Part shown: in pieces, positions 17,537 through 24,582 of the stretch | Numbering within the stretch: the first letter of the stretch is position 1 | How the letters are laid out: every line of letters begins with the position of its first letter | NCBI GenBank assembly: GCA_021604865.1 | Contig: BQJU01000001.1 | Coordinates: forward strand, 124,001-188,000 | Direction: 5' to 3' | Length of the DNA: 64,000 bases | DNA from: Saprospiraceae bacterium | GTDB lineage: Bacteria; Bacteroidota; Bacteroidia; Chitinophagales; Saprospiraceae | Translations under genes and position numbers: made by a program | Notes under the pieces: generated by a model | Told to the model about the DNA's origin: nothing | Seen by the model: only the letters and a program-made list of their open reading frames with translations | Database searches by the model: none

Positions 17537-18343
17537 GTGTCTGGTAGCAATACTAAAAAAGCCATAGGAGTATTTGACTCCGGCATTGGCGGCCTATCGG
17601 TCGCCAATGTTGTTTTGGCTCAATTGCCCAAAGAAAACATCGTCTACTTCGGTGATAATGGCCGTGCGCCTTATGGTCCTAAAAGTCCCGAAACCATCAC
17701 GCAATACAGCCTCGAAATTGTACGCTTCCTTCTGGAACAGGACTGTAAAGCCATCGTTGTGGCTTGCAATACCGCTTCCGCTGCAGCGCTGAATACCCTA
17801 CGCGAAACCTGGCCCGAACTACCGATTATCGGTATGGAACCGGCACTAAAACCCGCTGCGGCACAAACCCAAACCGGAAAAATAGGCATCCTGGCTACCC
17901 TCGGCACCTTTCAAAGTAGCCGCTATGCCAGCCTGGCCGAACGTTTTGCCAATGGCGTAGAAGTGCTGGAAGATCCATGTCTGGGGCTGGTTCAACTTAT
18001 TGAATCCGGTAAAACGGACCACCCTGAAACGGAACAACTCCTGCATCAAATCATTGGCCCCATGCGTGCCGAAGGTGTGGATACGCTGGTGCTCGGTTGT
18101 ACCCACTATCCACTGATTCGCCCCCTGATTGAAAAAGTCACCAATCATCAGGTCAATATCATCGACCCAGCTCCAGCTATCGCCCGCCACCTTGAACACA
18201 TCCTCGAAGAAAAACAATTATTGAATACCACCGGCCCGGCCTGGCATAAGTTTTATACCTCAGGCAATCCGGCTGTGATGCAGCGAATTCTGCGGGATTG
18301 GTTGAAGTTGGAGGAAAAAGTACAGGTACATTATTGGGCGTAG
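17537..18343 (+). CDS. murI: Glutamate racemase
   Basis: Interconverts L- and D-glutamate, supplying D-Glu for peptidoglycan. 268 residues, normal. FDSGIGGLSV contains the conserved Asp14; the two catalytic cysteines are Cys77 (VVACNTASA) and Cys188 (LGCTHYPL). The start is GTG at 17537, only 3 nt after the ompH stop; MSGSNTKKAIGVFDSG fits the family N-terminus and no in-frame ATG is better placed. It sits in an operon with ompH, coupling cell-wall and envelope supply. Confidence 0.95.
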   Translation: MSGSNTKKAIGVFDSGIGGLSVANVVLAQLPKENIVYFGDNGRAPYGPKSPETITQYSLEIVRFLLEQDCKAIVVACNTASAAALNTLRETWPELPIIGMEPALKPAAAQTQTGKIGILATLGTFQSSRYASLAERFANGVEVLEDPCLGLVQLIESGKTDHPETEQLLHQIIGPMRAEGVDTLVLGCTHYPLIRPLIEKVTNHQVNIIDPAPAIARHLEHILEEKQLLNTTGPAWHKFYTSGNPAVMQRILRDWLKLEEKVQVHYWA

Positions 18344-18356
18344 AGAGTAGGTTTTT

Positions 18357-18566
18357 AGAGCATGTTTGGAGGCCAACCCCGATGCAAGATCGGGGCAAGC
18401 TATTTGGGCTGCAAAGGATCACTTTTATGATGATACTTCGTTACTTTTTTCGTCCGTACCTCAGGGTATGAACTTCAAGTCCTTTTTGATGCTTTGGCAT
18501 AAAGCCAACCCAGTCATCAGAAAATTGACGCTTTTCGCTTCCAAAGCCGACCTCCAAACATGCTCT
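18357..18566. repeat. 210-nt element with perfect 16-nt terminal inverted repeats
   Basis: Ends AGAGCATGTTTGGAGG (18357-18372) and its exact complement at 18551-18566. The interior contains CCCCGATGCAAGATCGGGG and GGGCTGCAAAGGATCACTTTT, the latter partly repeated in inverted order in the related element at 41024. No open frame with coding character. The right end overlaps the first base of the trmB stop codon. It is MITE-like in shape; related shorter copies occur at 24528, 41024, 41191 and 45034. Confidence 0.65.
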
Positions 18567-19255
18567 TACAAACTAAACCGCACATACTTGATCGTCTTAC
18601 CTTCCGCCAAATGCATATCTTCATAATAGGTTTTATGCTCCAATTCCGGTATGGGAAGCGGTTTCGCATAGATGTCATCATCGTGATAAAGCAACGGGAT
18701 ATCTGGATGTTCGGCTAAGGTTTCCAGCGTAAATTCGTAGAGATTAGGCTCATCTGTTTTGAGATGTACCAATCCGCCAGGTTTTAGGATCTTACGGTAT
18801 TCCGGTAAAAAACGAGCAGAAGTAAGGCGCCGCATAGCCTTGCCTTTACGCAGGAAAGGGTCAGGAAAAGTAATCCAGATTTCACTCACTTCACCAGGCG
18901 CAAAAAAGAGCGCAATCTGTTCGATGCGGGTACGGAGAAAAGCAGCGTTGTCGAGTTCCTCCTGCAAGGCAATACGGGCTCCCTTCCATATACGAGCCCC
19001 TTTGATGTCGACGCCAATAAAATTTCGCTCAGGATTCTGCCGGGCCAACGCCAGTGTATATTCTCCCCGGCCACAGGCCAACTCCAACGTGATGGGATGG
19101 TCGTTTTTGAAATGTTTCTCCGCCCATTTTCCTCGCAAATCTATGGATATGCCATCTTTGCCAATCAACTCCGGTTGTTTGGGATCAAAGTTCTCGTAGA
19201 CGTTGGGAAACGAAAGAACCTCAGAAAATTTCTGTAATTTATTTCTCTTACTCAT
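18566..19255 (-). CDS. trmB: tRNA (guanine-N7-)-methyltransferase
   Basis: SAM-dependent enzyme making m7G46 in tRNA variable loops. 229 residues. SAM motif I LELACGRGEYTLALA (normally E-G/C-G-G/C-G), then NFIGVDIKGARIWKGA (motif II, acidic end of strand beta2), and the family hallmark ITFPDPF, where most homologues read TFPDPWPKK; here it is FPDPFLRKGKAMRRL. HLKTDEPNLYEF is the other diagnostic stretch. A consensus -7 box precedes the start. Its stop codon TAA runs directly into the dispersed repeat AGAGCATGTTTGGAGG. Confidence 0.93.
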   Translation of the reverse strand: MSKRNKLQKFSEVLSFPNVYENFDPKQPELIGKDGISIDLRGKWAEKHFKNDHPITLELACGRGEYTLALARQNPERNFIGVDIKGARIWKGARIALQEELDNAAFLRTRIEQIALFFAPGEVSEIWITFPDPFLRKGKAMRRLTSARFLPEYRKILKPGGLVHLKTDEPNLYEFTLETLAEHPDIPLLYHDDDIYAKPLPIPELEHKTYYEDMHLAEGKTIKYVRFSL

Positions 19256-19285
19256 TGATTAACAAGCTCTGACTAGTTTGGGCAG

Positions 19286-19293
19286 CAAAATTA
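19286..19293 (-). promoter_or_regulatory. Bacteroidota -7 promoter box for trmB
   Basis: TAATTTTG on the minus strand matches TAnnTTTG, 30 nt before the trmB start. Confidence 0.5.
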
Positions 19294-19403
19294 TAAAAAT
19301 CCAATAGGATATCTGCCAGATAGAGGCCAATTATAAAAGATTGGGCCAAATCTTATGATTATTATCCTTATTTTTATCCTTCTTTGACTAATACTGCGGA
19401 GCT

Positions 19404-20819
19404 ATGAAAAAACGAGGTATACTATTTTTATTTATTCTTCCATCGGTACTTTTCGCCCAACAGATTGTGGTTTCCGAGGATATTCCCTTACGGAATGATG
19501 CCGCTTATGAATTAATTGGTGAACTGAAAGGCAATATGCTTTTATTCCGGGATCAGAACTTCACTTACGAAGTTCAGGGTTTTAATGACCAGATGCGCAT
19601 GACCTGGACCAAAGATATCGAGTTGGATAAACGCAGCCCCAAAGTGTTGGGCATTGCCACGTCTAAGGAAGATTTTACCGTATTTTATCGCTTTAGGGAT
19701 AAGGGCAATACTATCTTAAAAGCTCATAAATACGACCCGGCAGCCAATCTAATCGATTCGGTTACGATATACGATTTCGGATTTCTGTTCTTCACACCCG
19801 GTTTTGAAATAATCCGCTCGGAAGACCGTAGTAAAGCACTCATTTATTATATCGAAAAACAGGAAACACTTCGGGCTTTTTCCTATGATGTGGATAGCAT
19901 GCACCTCTTGTGGGACAAAAGCATTCCTTTGGAAGACTTTTCCTACAACCAGGATTTTCAACAAATGATGGTTGACAATGCCGGGAATATGCACATGATA
20001 TTAAGTCGTGATAATTTCCGTTCGAGACGCAAACCACACCATTATGAAGTGATAGAATACAATGGTGGTTCCGCTCAGTTTAACAACTACAGAGTCTCTA
20101 TGGAAAACCGGCTGACCTATGATGTTTATTTTAATTATGATAACCTGAACAAAAAACTGGTTGCTGGTGGTCTCTATTCTGAAAAAAATCCGGAGCGGGC
20201 CTTGGGACTGTTTTACCTCAATGTAGATCCCAAAAACCCGAAAGACCGTACCCTGAAATTCTTGGAATTTGATACCGAATTCATCTCTAATGTCAAAGGT
20301 AAAGAAGTTGATAAAAACAAGGGATTGACCGAGCTGAGTGTTCAGGAAATTGTCCTTCGCCGGGATGGAGGTATCCTTTTGATTGCAGAACAAAACCGAC
20401 ATTTGGAACGCCTTGGTGGCAATTCGGGACGTTTCTATGATTCGGGGCGGTTCAATACGGATTATTATTATGATGAACTTTTTGTTGTCTCTATCCATCC
20501 TGACGGACAGGAGCACTGGAAGACCATCCTGCATAAAAAGCAATATTCCCAGGATGATGAAGGCATGTATTCCTCCTATTTTTTATTCAAAACGCCCAGC
20601 AATCTCCGCTTTCTTTTTAATGATGAAATTCGCCCCGAAAATACTGTCAGCGAATATGTTGTGAATGGCCGGGGAGATTTTGACCGCAATAGCTTGCTGA
20701 GTACCGAAAACCTGGAACTGCGCCTCCGTTTTCGTGATGCGATTCAAGTGGATGCCAACCGGATAGTCATTCCCAGTGAACGGCGAAACCGATTAAAACT
20801 CGTTCGACTTGAGTACTAA
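19404..20819 (+). CDS. Secreted protein of unknown function
   Basis: 471 residues, signal peptide to about residue 18 (SVLFAQ). The mature part is rich in alternating hydrophobic beta strands with conserved-looking aromatic positions (FTVFYRFRDKGNTILKAHKYD, GLFYLNVDPKNPKDRTLKFL, EIVLRRDGGILLIAEQ), suggesting a beta-propeller, but no named family is recognised. There is no T9SS tail and no lipobox, so it is likely periplasmic or outer-membrane associated. dapD follows after 30 nt on the same strand, so the two may share a transcript; that does not define its role. Confidence 0.75.
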   Translation: MKKRGILFLFILPSVLFAQQIVVSEDIPLRNDAAYELIGELKGNMLLFRDQNFTYEVQGFNDQMRMTWTKDIELDKRSPKVLGIATSKEDFTVFYRFRDKGNTILKAHKYDPAANLIDSVTIYDFGFLFFTPGFEIIRSEDRSKALIYYIEKQETLRAFSYDVDSMHLLWDKSIPLEDFSYNQDFQQMMVDNAGNMHMILSRDNFRSRRKPHHYEVIEYNGGSAQFNNYRVSMENRLTYDVYFNYDNLNKKLVAGGLYSEKNPERALGLFYLNVDPKNPKDRTLKFLEFDTEFISNVKGKEVDKNKGLTELSVQEIVLRRDGGILLIAEQNRHLERLGGNSGRFYDSGRFNTDYYYDELFVVSIHPDGQEHWKTILHKKQYSQDDEGMYSSYFLFKTPSNLRFLFNDEIRPENTVSEYVVNGRGDFDRNSLLSTENLELRLRFRDAIQVDANRIVIPSERRNRLKLVRLEY

Positions 20820-20849
20820 TCCTTATATTCGCCGGAAAAATAGCCAATC

Positions 20850-21668
20850 ATGAATCAAGTTCGGAAGATTATAGAAGCAGCCTGGGAAGACCGTTCCAAG
20901 CTGGAGGAAAAAAGTACTATAGAAGCTATCCATCACGTCATTGAAATGCTGGATCAGGGCAAAATTCGCGTTGCCGAACCTACTGCCGATGGAGACTGGC
21001 AAGTCAACCAATGGGTGAAAAAAGCGGTAGTCCTCTATTTTCCCATTCAGCAAATGACCACTATTGAAGTAGGCCCATTTGAATTTCATGATAAAATGTT
21101 GTTGAAGCGCAATTATGCTGCACAAGGTGTTCGGGTAGTGCCCCACGCTATAGCCCGCTACGGTTCGTTTCTGGAAAAAGGCGTGATCATGATGCCGAGT
21201 TATGTCAATATTGGTGCCTGGGTAGGCAGTGGCACCATGGTGGATACCTGGGCAACTGTTGGTTCCTGTGGCCAGATCGGCAGGAATGTACACCTAAGTG
21301 GTGGCGTTGGCATTGGTGGTGTATTGGAGCCGTTACAAGCCTCTCCAACCATCATTGAAGACGATTGTTTTATCGGCTCACGGTGCATTGTGGTCGAAGG
21401 CGTCAGAGTAGGCAAAGAAGCCGTTTTGGGGGCCAATGTAGTGCTCACCCAGTCTACCCATATTATCGATGTGACTGGTTCAGAACCCGTCACCCATCGA
21501 GGCATGGTTCCTCCCCGGTCGGTAGTCATTCCGGGTACCTATACCAAATCTTTCCCCGCCGGTGACTATCAAGTAGCCTGCGCGCTAATCATTGGACAAC
21601 GCAAAGAAACCACTGATAAAAAAGTTTCCCTGAATAGTGCACTGCGGGATTTTAAGGTAGCTGTTTAA
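20850..21668 (+). CDS. dapD: 2,3,4,5-tetrahydropyridine-2,6-dicarboxylate N-succinyltransferase
   Basis: Succinylates tetrahydrodipicolinate in the lysine/meso-diaminopimelate pathway. 272 residues, normal. An N-terminal helical domain (about 1-100) is followed by left-handed beta-helix hexapeptide repeats (about 105-235): GVIMMPSYVNIGAWVGSGTM, VGIGGVLEP, DCFIGSRCIVVEGVRVGKEA. RNYAAQGVRVVPHAIARYGS and the tail GTYTKSFPAGDYQVACALI are DapD landmarks. It feeds peptidoglycan cross-link synthesis together with the nearby murI. Probably co-transcribed with the preceding unknown secreted protein. Confidence 0.95.
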   Translation: MNQVRKIIEAAWEDRSKLEEKSTIEAIHHVIEMLDQGKIRVAEPTADGDWQVNQWVKKAVVLYFPIQQMTTIEVGPFEFHDKMLLKRNYAAQGVRVVPHAIARYGSFLEKGVIMMPSYVNIGAWVGSGTMVDTWATVGSCGQIGRNVHLSGGVGIGGVLEPLQASPTIIEDDCFIGSRCIVVEGVRVGKEAVLGANVVLTQSTHIIDVTGSEPVTHRGMVPPRSVVIPGTYTKSFPAGDYQVACALIIGQRKETTDKKVSLNSALRDFKVAV

Positions 21669-21838
21669 AAGAGGCGATAAAGGGTTGGAAAAAATGGTCG
21701 ACTACTCAGCATTCGCAGAGCTTCGTCGCCCAAAGGAATTGGAAAAGGTCCACCTACTCCTTCCACCCACTTCCGAGTTACAAAAAACGGTGGTGTGCCA
21801 AAAGCGTTGGCAATAGGTTGTTACTTCTAGTTACACCC

Positions 21839-21846
21839 TAATTTTG
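21839..21846 (+). promoter_or_regulatory. Bacteroidota -7 promoter box for dtd
   Basis: TAATTTTG matches TAnnTTTG, 49 nt before the dtd start. Confidence 0.5.
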
Positions 21847-21895
21847 ATGATCACCTATCAACACGTTTAAAACACCACCCAAAAAACAATACTAT

Positions 21896-22348
21896 ATGAG
21901 AGCCGTACTCCAACGTGTCAGTGAAGCATCTGTCACCATTAATGGCGAAGTAAATTCCTGGATTAACTATGGTCTTTTGATTCTATTGGGTATAGAAGAT
22001 GCCGATACCGCCGATGATATTGAATGGTTGTGTAATAAAATATCCCGGATGCGCATTTTTGATGATGAAGCAGGCGTGATGAACCGATCAGTGGTGGACA
22101 TCAGCGGCGACCTTCTGGTCGTAAGTCAGTTTACCCTGTATGCCAGTACCAAAAAGGGCAACCGTCCATCCTACATCAAAGCGTCCAAACCCGATTTTGC
22201 CATTCCCATGTACAAAGCTTTTGTCAAACAACTTGAACGTACAACGGGCCATAACGTAAAAACAGGAGAATTCGGTGCAGATATGAAAGTTCAGCTGCTC
22301 AATGACGGCCCGGTAACCATTCTTCTCGATTCAAAAAACAAGGAATAA
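21896..22348 (+). CDS. dtd: D-aminoacyl-tRNA deacylase
   Basis: Hydrolyses D-aminoacyl-tRNAs (and Gly-tRNA-Ala), a chirality proofreading step. 150 residues, normal. MRAVLQRVSEASV is the classic N-terminus; SQFTLYAST carries the catalytic-pocket SQxTLY motif, and NDGPVTILLDS contains the cross-subunit Gly-cisPro motif. It overlaps the MazG-like gene by one base (TAATG), so the two are translationally coupled. Confidence 0.95.
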   Translation: MRAVLQRVSEASVTINGEVNSWINYGLLILLGIEDADTADDIEWLCNKISRMRIFDDEAGVMNRSVVDISGDLLVVSQFTLYASTKKGNRPSYIKASKPDFAIPMYKAFVKQLERTTGHNVKTGEFGADMKVQLLNDGPVTILLDSKNKE

Positions 22349-22689
22349 TGACATTAGCAGAAGCACAACAAACGGTCGACACCTGGATCAAGACCATTGG
22401 TATCCGCTATTACGATGAGCTGACCAATACGGCTATACTGATGGAAGAAGTCGGCGAAGTGGCCCGTTATATGTCCCGACTTTATGGCGAACAATCTTTT
22501 AAAAACCCGGAGCAGGCAACCACCGCTCATGCTGATATGGCCGATGAAATGGCTGATGTGCTCTTTGTGCTGATCTGCCTTGCCAATCAAACCGGAGTCG
22601 ACCTGACCGATGCCCTGCAAAAAAATCTGGATAAAAAAACCAAACGGGATGCTGCCCGGCATGCTGGCAATGAAAAGTTAAAGGAATAA
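22348..22689 (+). CDS. MazG-like nucleotide pyrophosphohydrolase
   Basis: 113 residues of the all-alpha NTP pyrophosphatase fold. The metal-binding motif reads LMEEVGEVARYMSR (EExxE, about residues 32-36) followed by DEMADVLFVL (ExxxD, about 65-72). These enzymes convert NTPs or dNTPs to monophosphate plus pyrophosphate, often to remove non-canonical nucleotides. The start overlaps the dtd stop, so both genes are one operon, pairing two house-cleaning activities. Single-domain size excludes full MazG (two domains). Confidence 0.88.
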   Translation: MTLAEAQQTVDTWIKTIGIRYYDELTNTAILMEEVGEVARYMSRLYGEQSFKNPEQATTAHADMADEMADVLFVLICLANQTGVDLTDALQKNLDKKTKRDAARHAGNEKLKE

Positions 22690-22694
22690 TGATT

Positions 22695-22835
22695 TGGGGC
22701 TTCCCTTGCCCGCCTTCGCTCTCCTAAGGTCGAGCTACGGCTGGCAAGGTCGGTCCCTTCCGGGCTTCACTTCGTTCCGGTACTGCGTACCCGCGCCTTG
22801 GGGCGCGTCCCTCTAGGCACCTAAGCCAGCAGTCT
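22695..22835. repeat. GC-rich hairpin-dense intergenic block
   Basis: Base composition here is visibly richer in G and C than the flanking genes. Perfect small stems include GGTAC-TGC-GTACC (22779-22791) and CGCGCC-TTGG-GGCGCG (22792-22807). It separates the convergent MazG-like and glycosyltransferase genes. No coding frame is credible. It may be a REP-like or terminator-like repeat. Confidence 0.5.
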
Positions 22836-22879
22836 GCAGTCCACAATGATATCGTATAAAGAAGAAGAGATCGTTTCTA

Positions 22880-24010
22880 TCAGGCCTTCTTACCGATCCG
22901 CTCCAAACCTGCCCAAACGGTTGCTGCTGCCCGATCCCAGCTAAATCGTTCCCGTTGTATCCGTCCTGCCCGAACCATTTCTTGACGCAATGCTGGCTTT
23001 TGCCATAGATCTTGCATGGCAATGGCAATTTGATCAACAATTAAGGGGTCCACCAAATACCCGGCTGGTCCTACCACCTCAGGCATGGAAGAAATATTAG
23101 AGGTAATCACAGGCGTATCACAGTACATCGCCTCCAGTAAAGGAACCCCAAAACCTTCAAATAAGGAAGCGTAAACCAAGGCCAGTGCGGCTCCTGTCAG
23201 TCGAGGCAAATCTTCGTCGGGTACATATCCTAAAAACACGATATCCTCTCGGTGTTCGGCAGCTTCGTAAGCGCTCTTTACCGCTCCGGTTTGCCAGCCA
23301 AAGCGACCACCTATAAGCAATTTCGCGGGGGCTTTAGTCCGTTGTTTAAAACGATCAAAAGCCGCTATCAACCGGTGTACATTTTTGCGCGGATGAACAG
23401 CACCCAGATAGAAAAAGAATGCCTCTCCATGAGCATACCGTTCCCGAACGTTTCCTTTTTCCGATTCAGTTAAAGGATGAAAGTCTTCTCGGCAGCCATT
23501 ACATGCTACCATGATTTTCTCCCCCTCAACGGGGTAATGGTCCAGAATGTCTTTTTTTGTAAATGCAGAAACAGTAATGACCTCCTCCGCCCGTTGCAGG
23601 TAGCGCGGCACAAAATACCGGTAAAATACCCGCCCATGTAATGGTACTTCCTTTGGAAAATGAATATGAGCAATGTCGTGTGTCACCATCACCGTTGGCG
23701 TCTTAGTACGCAAGGAACAAAACCCGTCAGGAGAAAGCAATACATCTGCTTCATATCTCTTGAGGGCAGCGGGCAGGCTGTATTCAAACCACCAATACCA
23801 CAACAGAGCATGCCGGGCAGGTGGGAAACAAACTACTGGCGTTACATTTTTGCCATAGATGAAAGCTTCGTCAAATGGTCGGTCAAAAAGGAAAATAAAC
23901 TCGTGCTCCGGATGCCATTCCACCAGCCGCCGCAATACCTGATCCGTAAACCAACCGATGCCCTCCAAATGGCCTTTCAACAAAAAACGAGTATTAACAG
24001 CAATGCGCAT
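22880..24010 (-). CDS. Glycosyltransferase, GT4 family (GT-B fold)
   Basis: 376 residues from ATG 24010 (MRIAVNTRFLLKGHLEGIGWF). A TTG-initiated extension of 12 residues is possible but unlikely. The N-terminal Rossmann half binds acceptor (VMVTHDIAHIHFPKEVP); the C-terminal half (FYLGAVHPRKNVHRLIAAF..., then the EX7E motif in SLFEGFGVPLLEAM) binds the nucleotide sugar. Sugar and acceptor cannot be read from sequence; relatives act in polysaccharide or glycoconjugate assembly. There is no surrounding polysaccharide cluster. Confidence 0.9.
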   Translation of the reverse strand: MRIAVNTRFLLKGHLEGIGWFTDQVLRRLVEWHPEHEFIFLFDRPFDEAFIYGKNVTPVVCFPPARHALLWYWWFEYSLPAALKRYEADVLLSPDGFCSLRTKTPTVMVTHDIAHIHFPKEVPLHGRVFYRYFVPRYLQRAEEVITVSAFTKKDILDHYPVEGEKIMVACNGCREDFHPLTESEKGNVRERYAHGEAFFFYLGAVHPRKNVHRLIAAFDRFKQRTKAPAKLLIGGRFGWQTGAVKSAYEAAEHREDIVFLGYVPDEDLPRLTGAALALVYASLFEGFGVPLLEAMYCDTPVITSNISSMPEVVGPAGYLVDPLIVDQIAIAMQDLWQKPALRQEMVRAGRIQRERFSWDRAAATVWAGLERIGKKA

Positions 24011-24291
24011 GAATTTTCCGGTTGATGTGACAATTATGAAGAACAAAGTATCAGAATATCTGATAGATTTCCCAATATTATCCTTTAAATTTTAGGTTTT
24101 AGAATGTGCACGCAAAAGCATCCCTTGTGGATCAAAGCCGTCTGATCTATGCCAGTGAAATGGTCTGTCAACAAAGTGAACTGGCAGCAGAGGCAAAGCC
24201 GAGACGTTCTGATAGTGAAACAATCTATATAATATATAACTCAGTGCTATAAATTGAGAATCCAGTGCTAGTATCCTGAATATTTACCTAA

Positions 24292-24299
24292 TATATTTG
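24292..24299 (+). promoter_or_regulatory. Bacteroidota -7 promoter box
   Basis: TATATTTG matches TAnnTTTG but lies 284 nt before the next start codon, with a terminator-like hairpin in between. Confidence 0.5.
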
Positions 24300-24305
24300 T
24301 ATACA

Positions 24306-24491
24306 GGCTATTAAGCGCCTATTGAGAACGCTATCTATCCATTGAATACACCCTTTCCTTCTGACTCCATAAACCCAAATAGGCTTATCTCTGTGATTAG
24401 GCTATCGGCATCGTCATGTGCGATAAACACTTAAACTTAGGTAGAGCCACCCTGAATCCTCTTTGATCCCTTCGGACCAAAGGGGATTTTT
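24306..24491 (+). ncRNA. Candidate orphan small RNA or attenuated leader
   Basis: The interval starts just after a perfect -7 box and ends at a hairpin plus T-run (24466-24491). Inside, GCCTATT (24317-24323) can pair with AATAGGC (24378-24384). No start codon heads a credible frame. It could be a free-standing sRNA or the attenuated leader of the downstream regulator gene; evidence is only positional. Confidence 0.3.
24466..24491 (+). terminator. Hairpin with T-run upstream of the regulator gene
   Basis: ATCCC-TT (24466-24472) pairs with AAGGGGAT (24480-24487) with one bulged base, followed by five Ts. Confidence 0.45.
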
Positions 24492-24527
24492 AGGTTTTCA
24501 CCAAAAATAGTTACCTTCGGAACATAC

Positions 24528-24568
24528 GAGCATGTTTGTAGCCTAAAGGCTGGCTTCAAAACATGCTC
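24528..24568. repeat. GAGCATGTTTG repeat hairpin
   Basis: GAGCATGTTTGTAGCC (24528-24543) pairs with 24552-24568 with one mismatch and one bulge. It ends 14 nt before the regulator gene start and is related to the elements at 18357, 41024, 41191 and 45034. Confidence 0.6.
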
Positions 24569-24582
24569 TTAGAGTAGCCCAA

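Larger units (their letters stand above)
24011..24582. other. Large divergent intergenic region with promoter, terminator and repeat hairpin
   Basis: 572 nt between divergent genes. No open frame with coding character. It holds a consensus -7 box (24292-24299), a hairpin with T-run (24466-24491) and a copy of the GAGCATGTTTG repeat (24528-24568) just before the regulator gene. Confidence 0.6.

Noticed and set aside
17045-18422. Minus-strand frames opposite ompH and murI
   Set aside because: They overlap well-recognised plus-strand genes completely.
20001-20543. 180-codon minus-strand frame
   Set aside because: Antisense to the unknown secreted protein, which has a signal peptide and a clear gene context with dapD.
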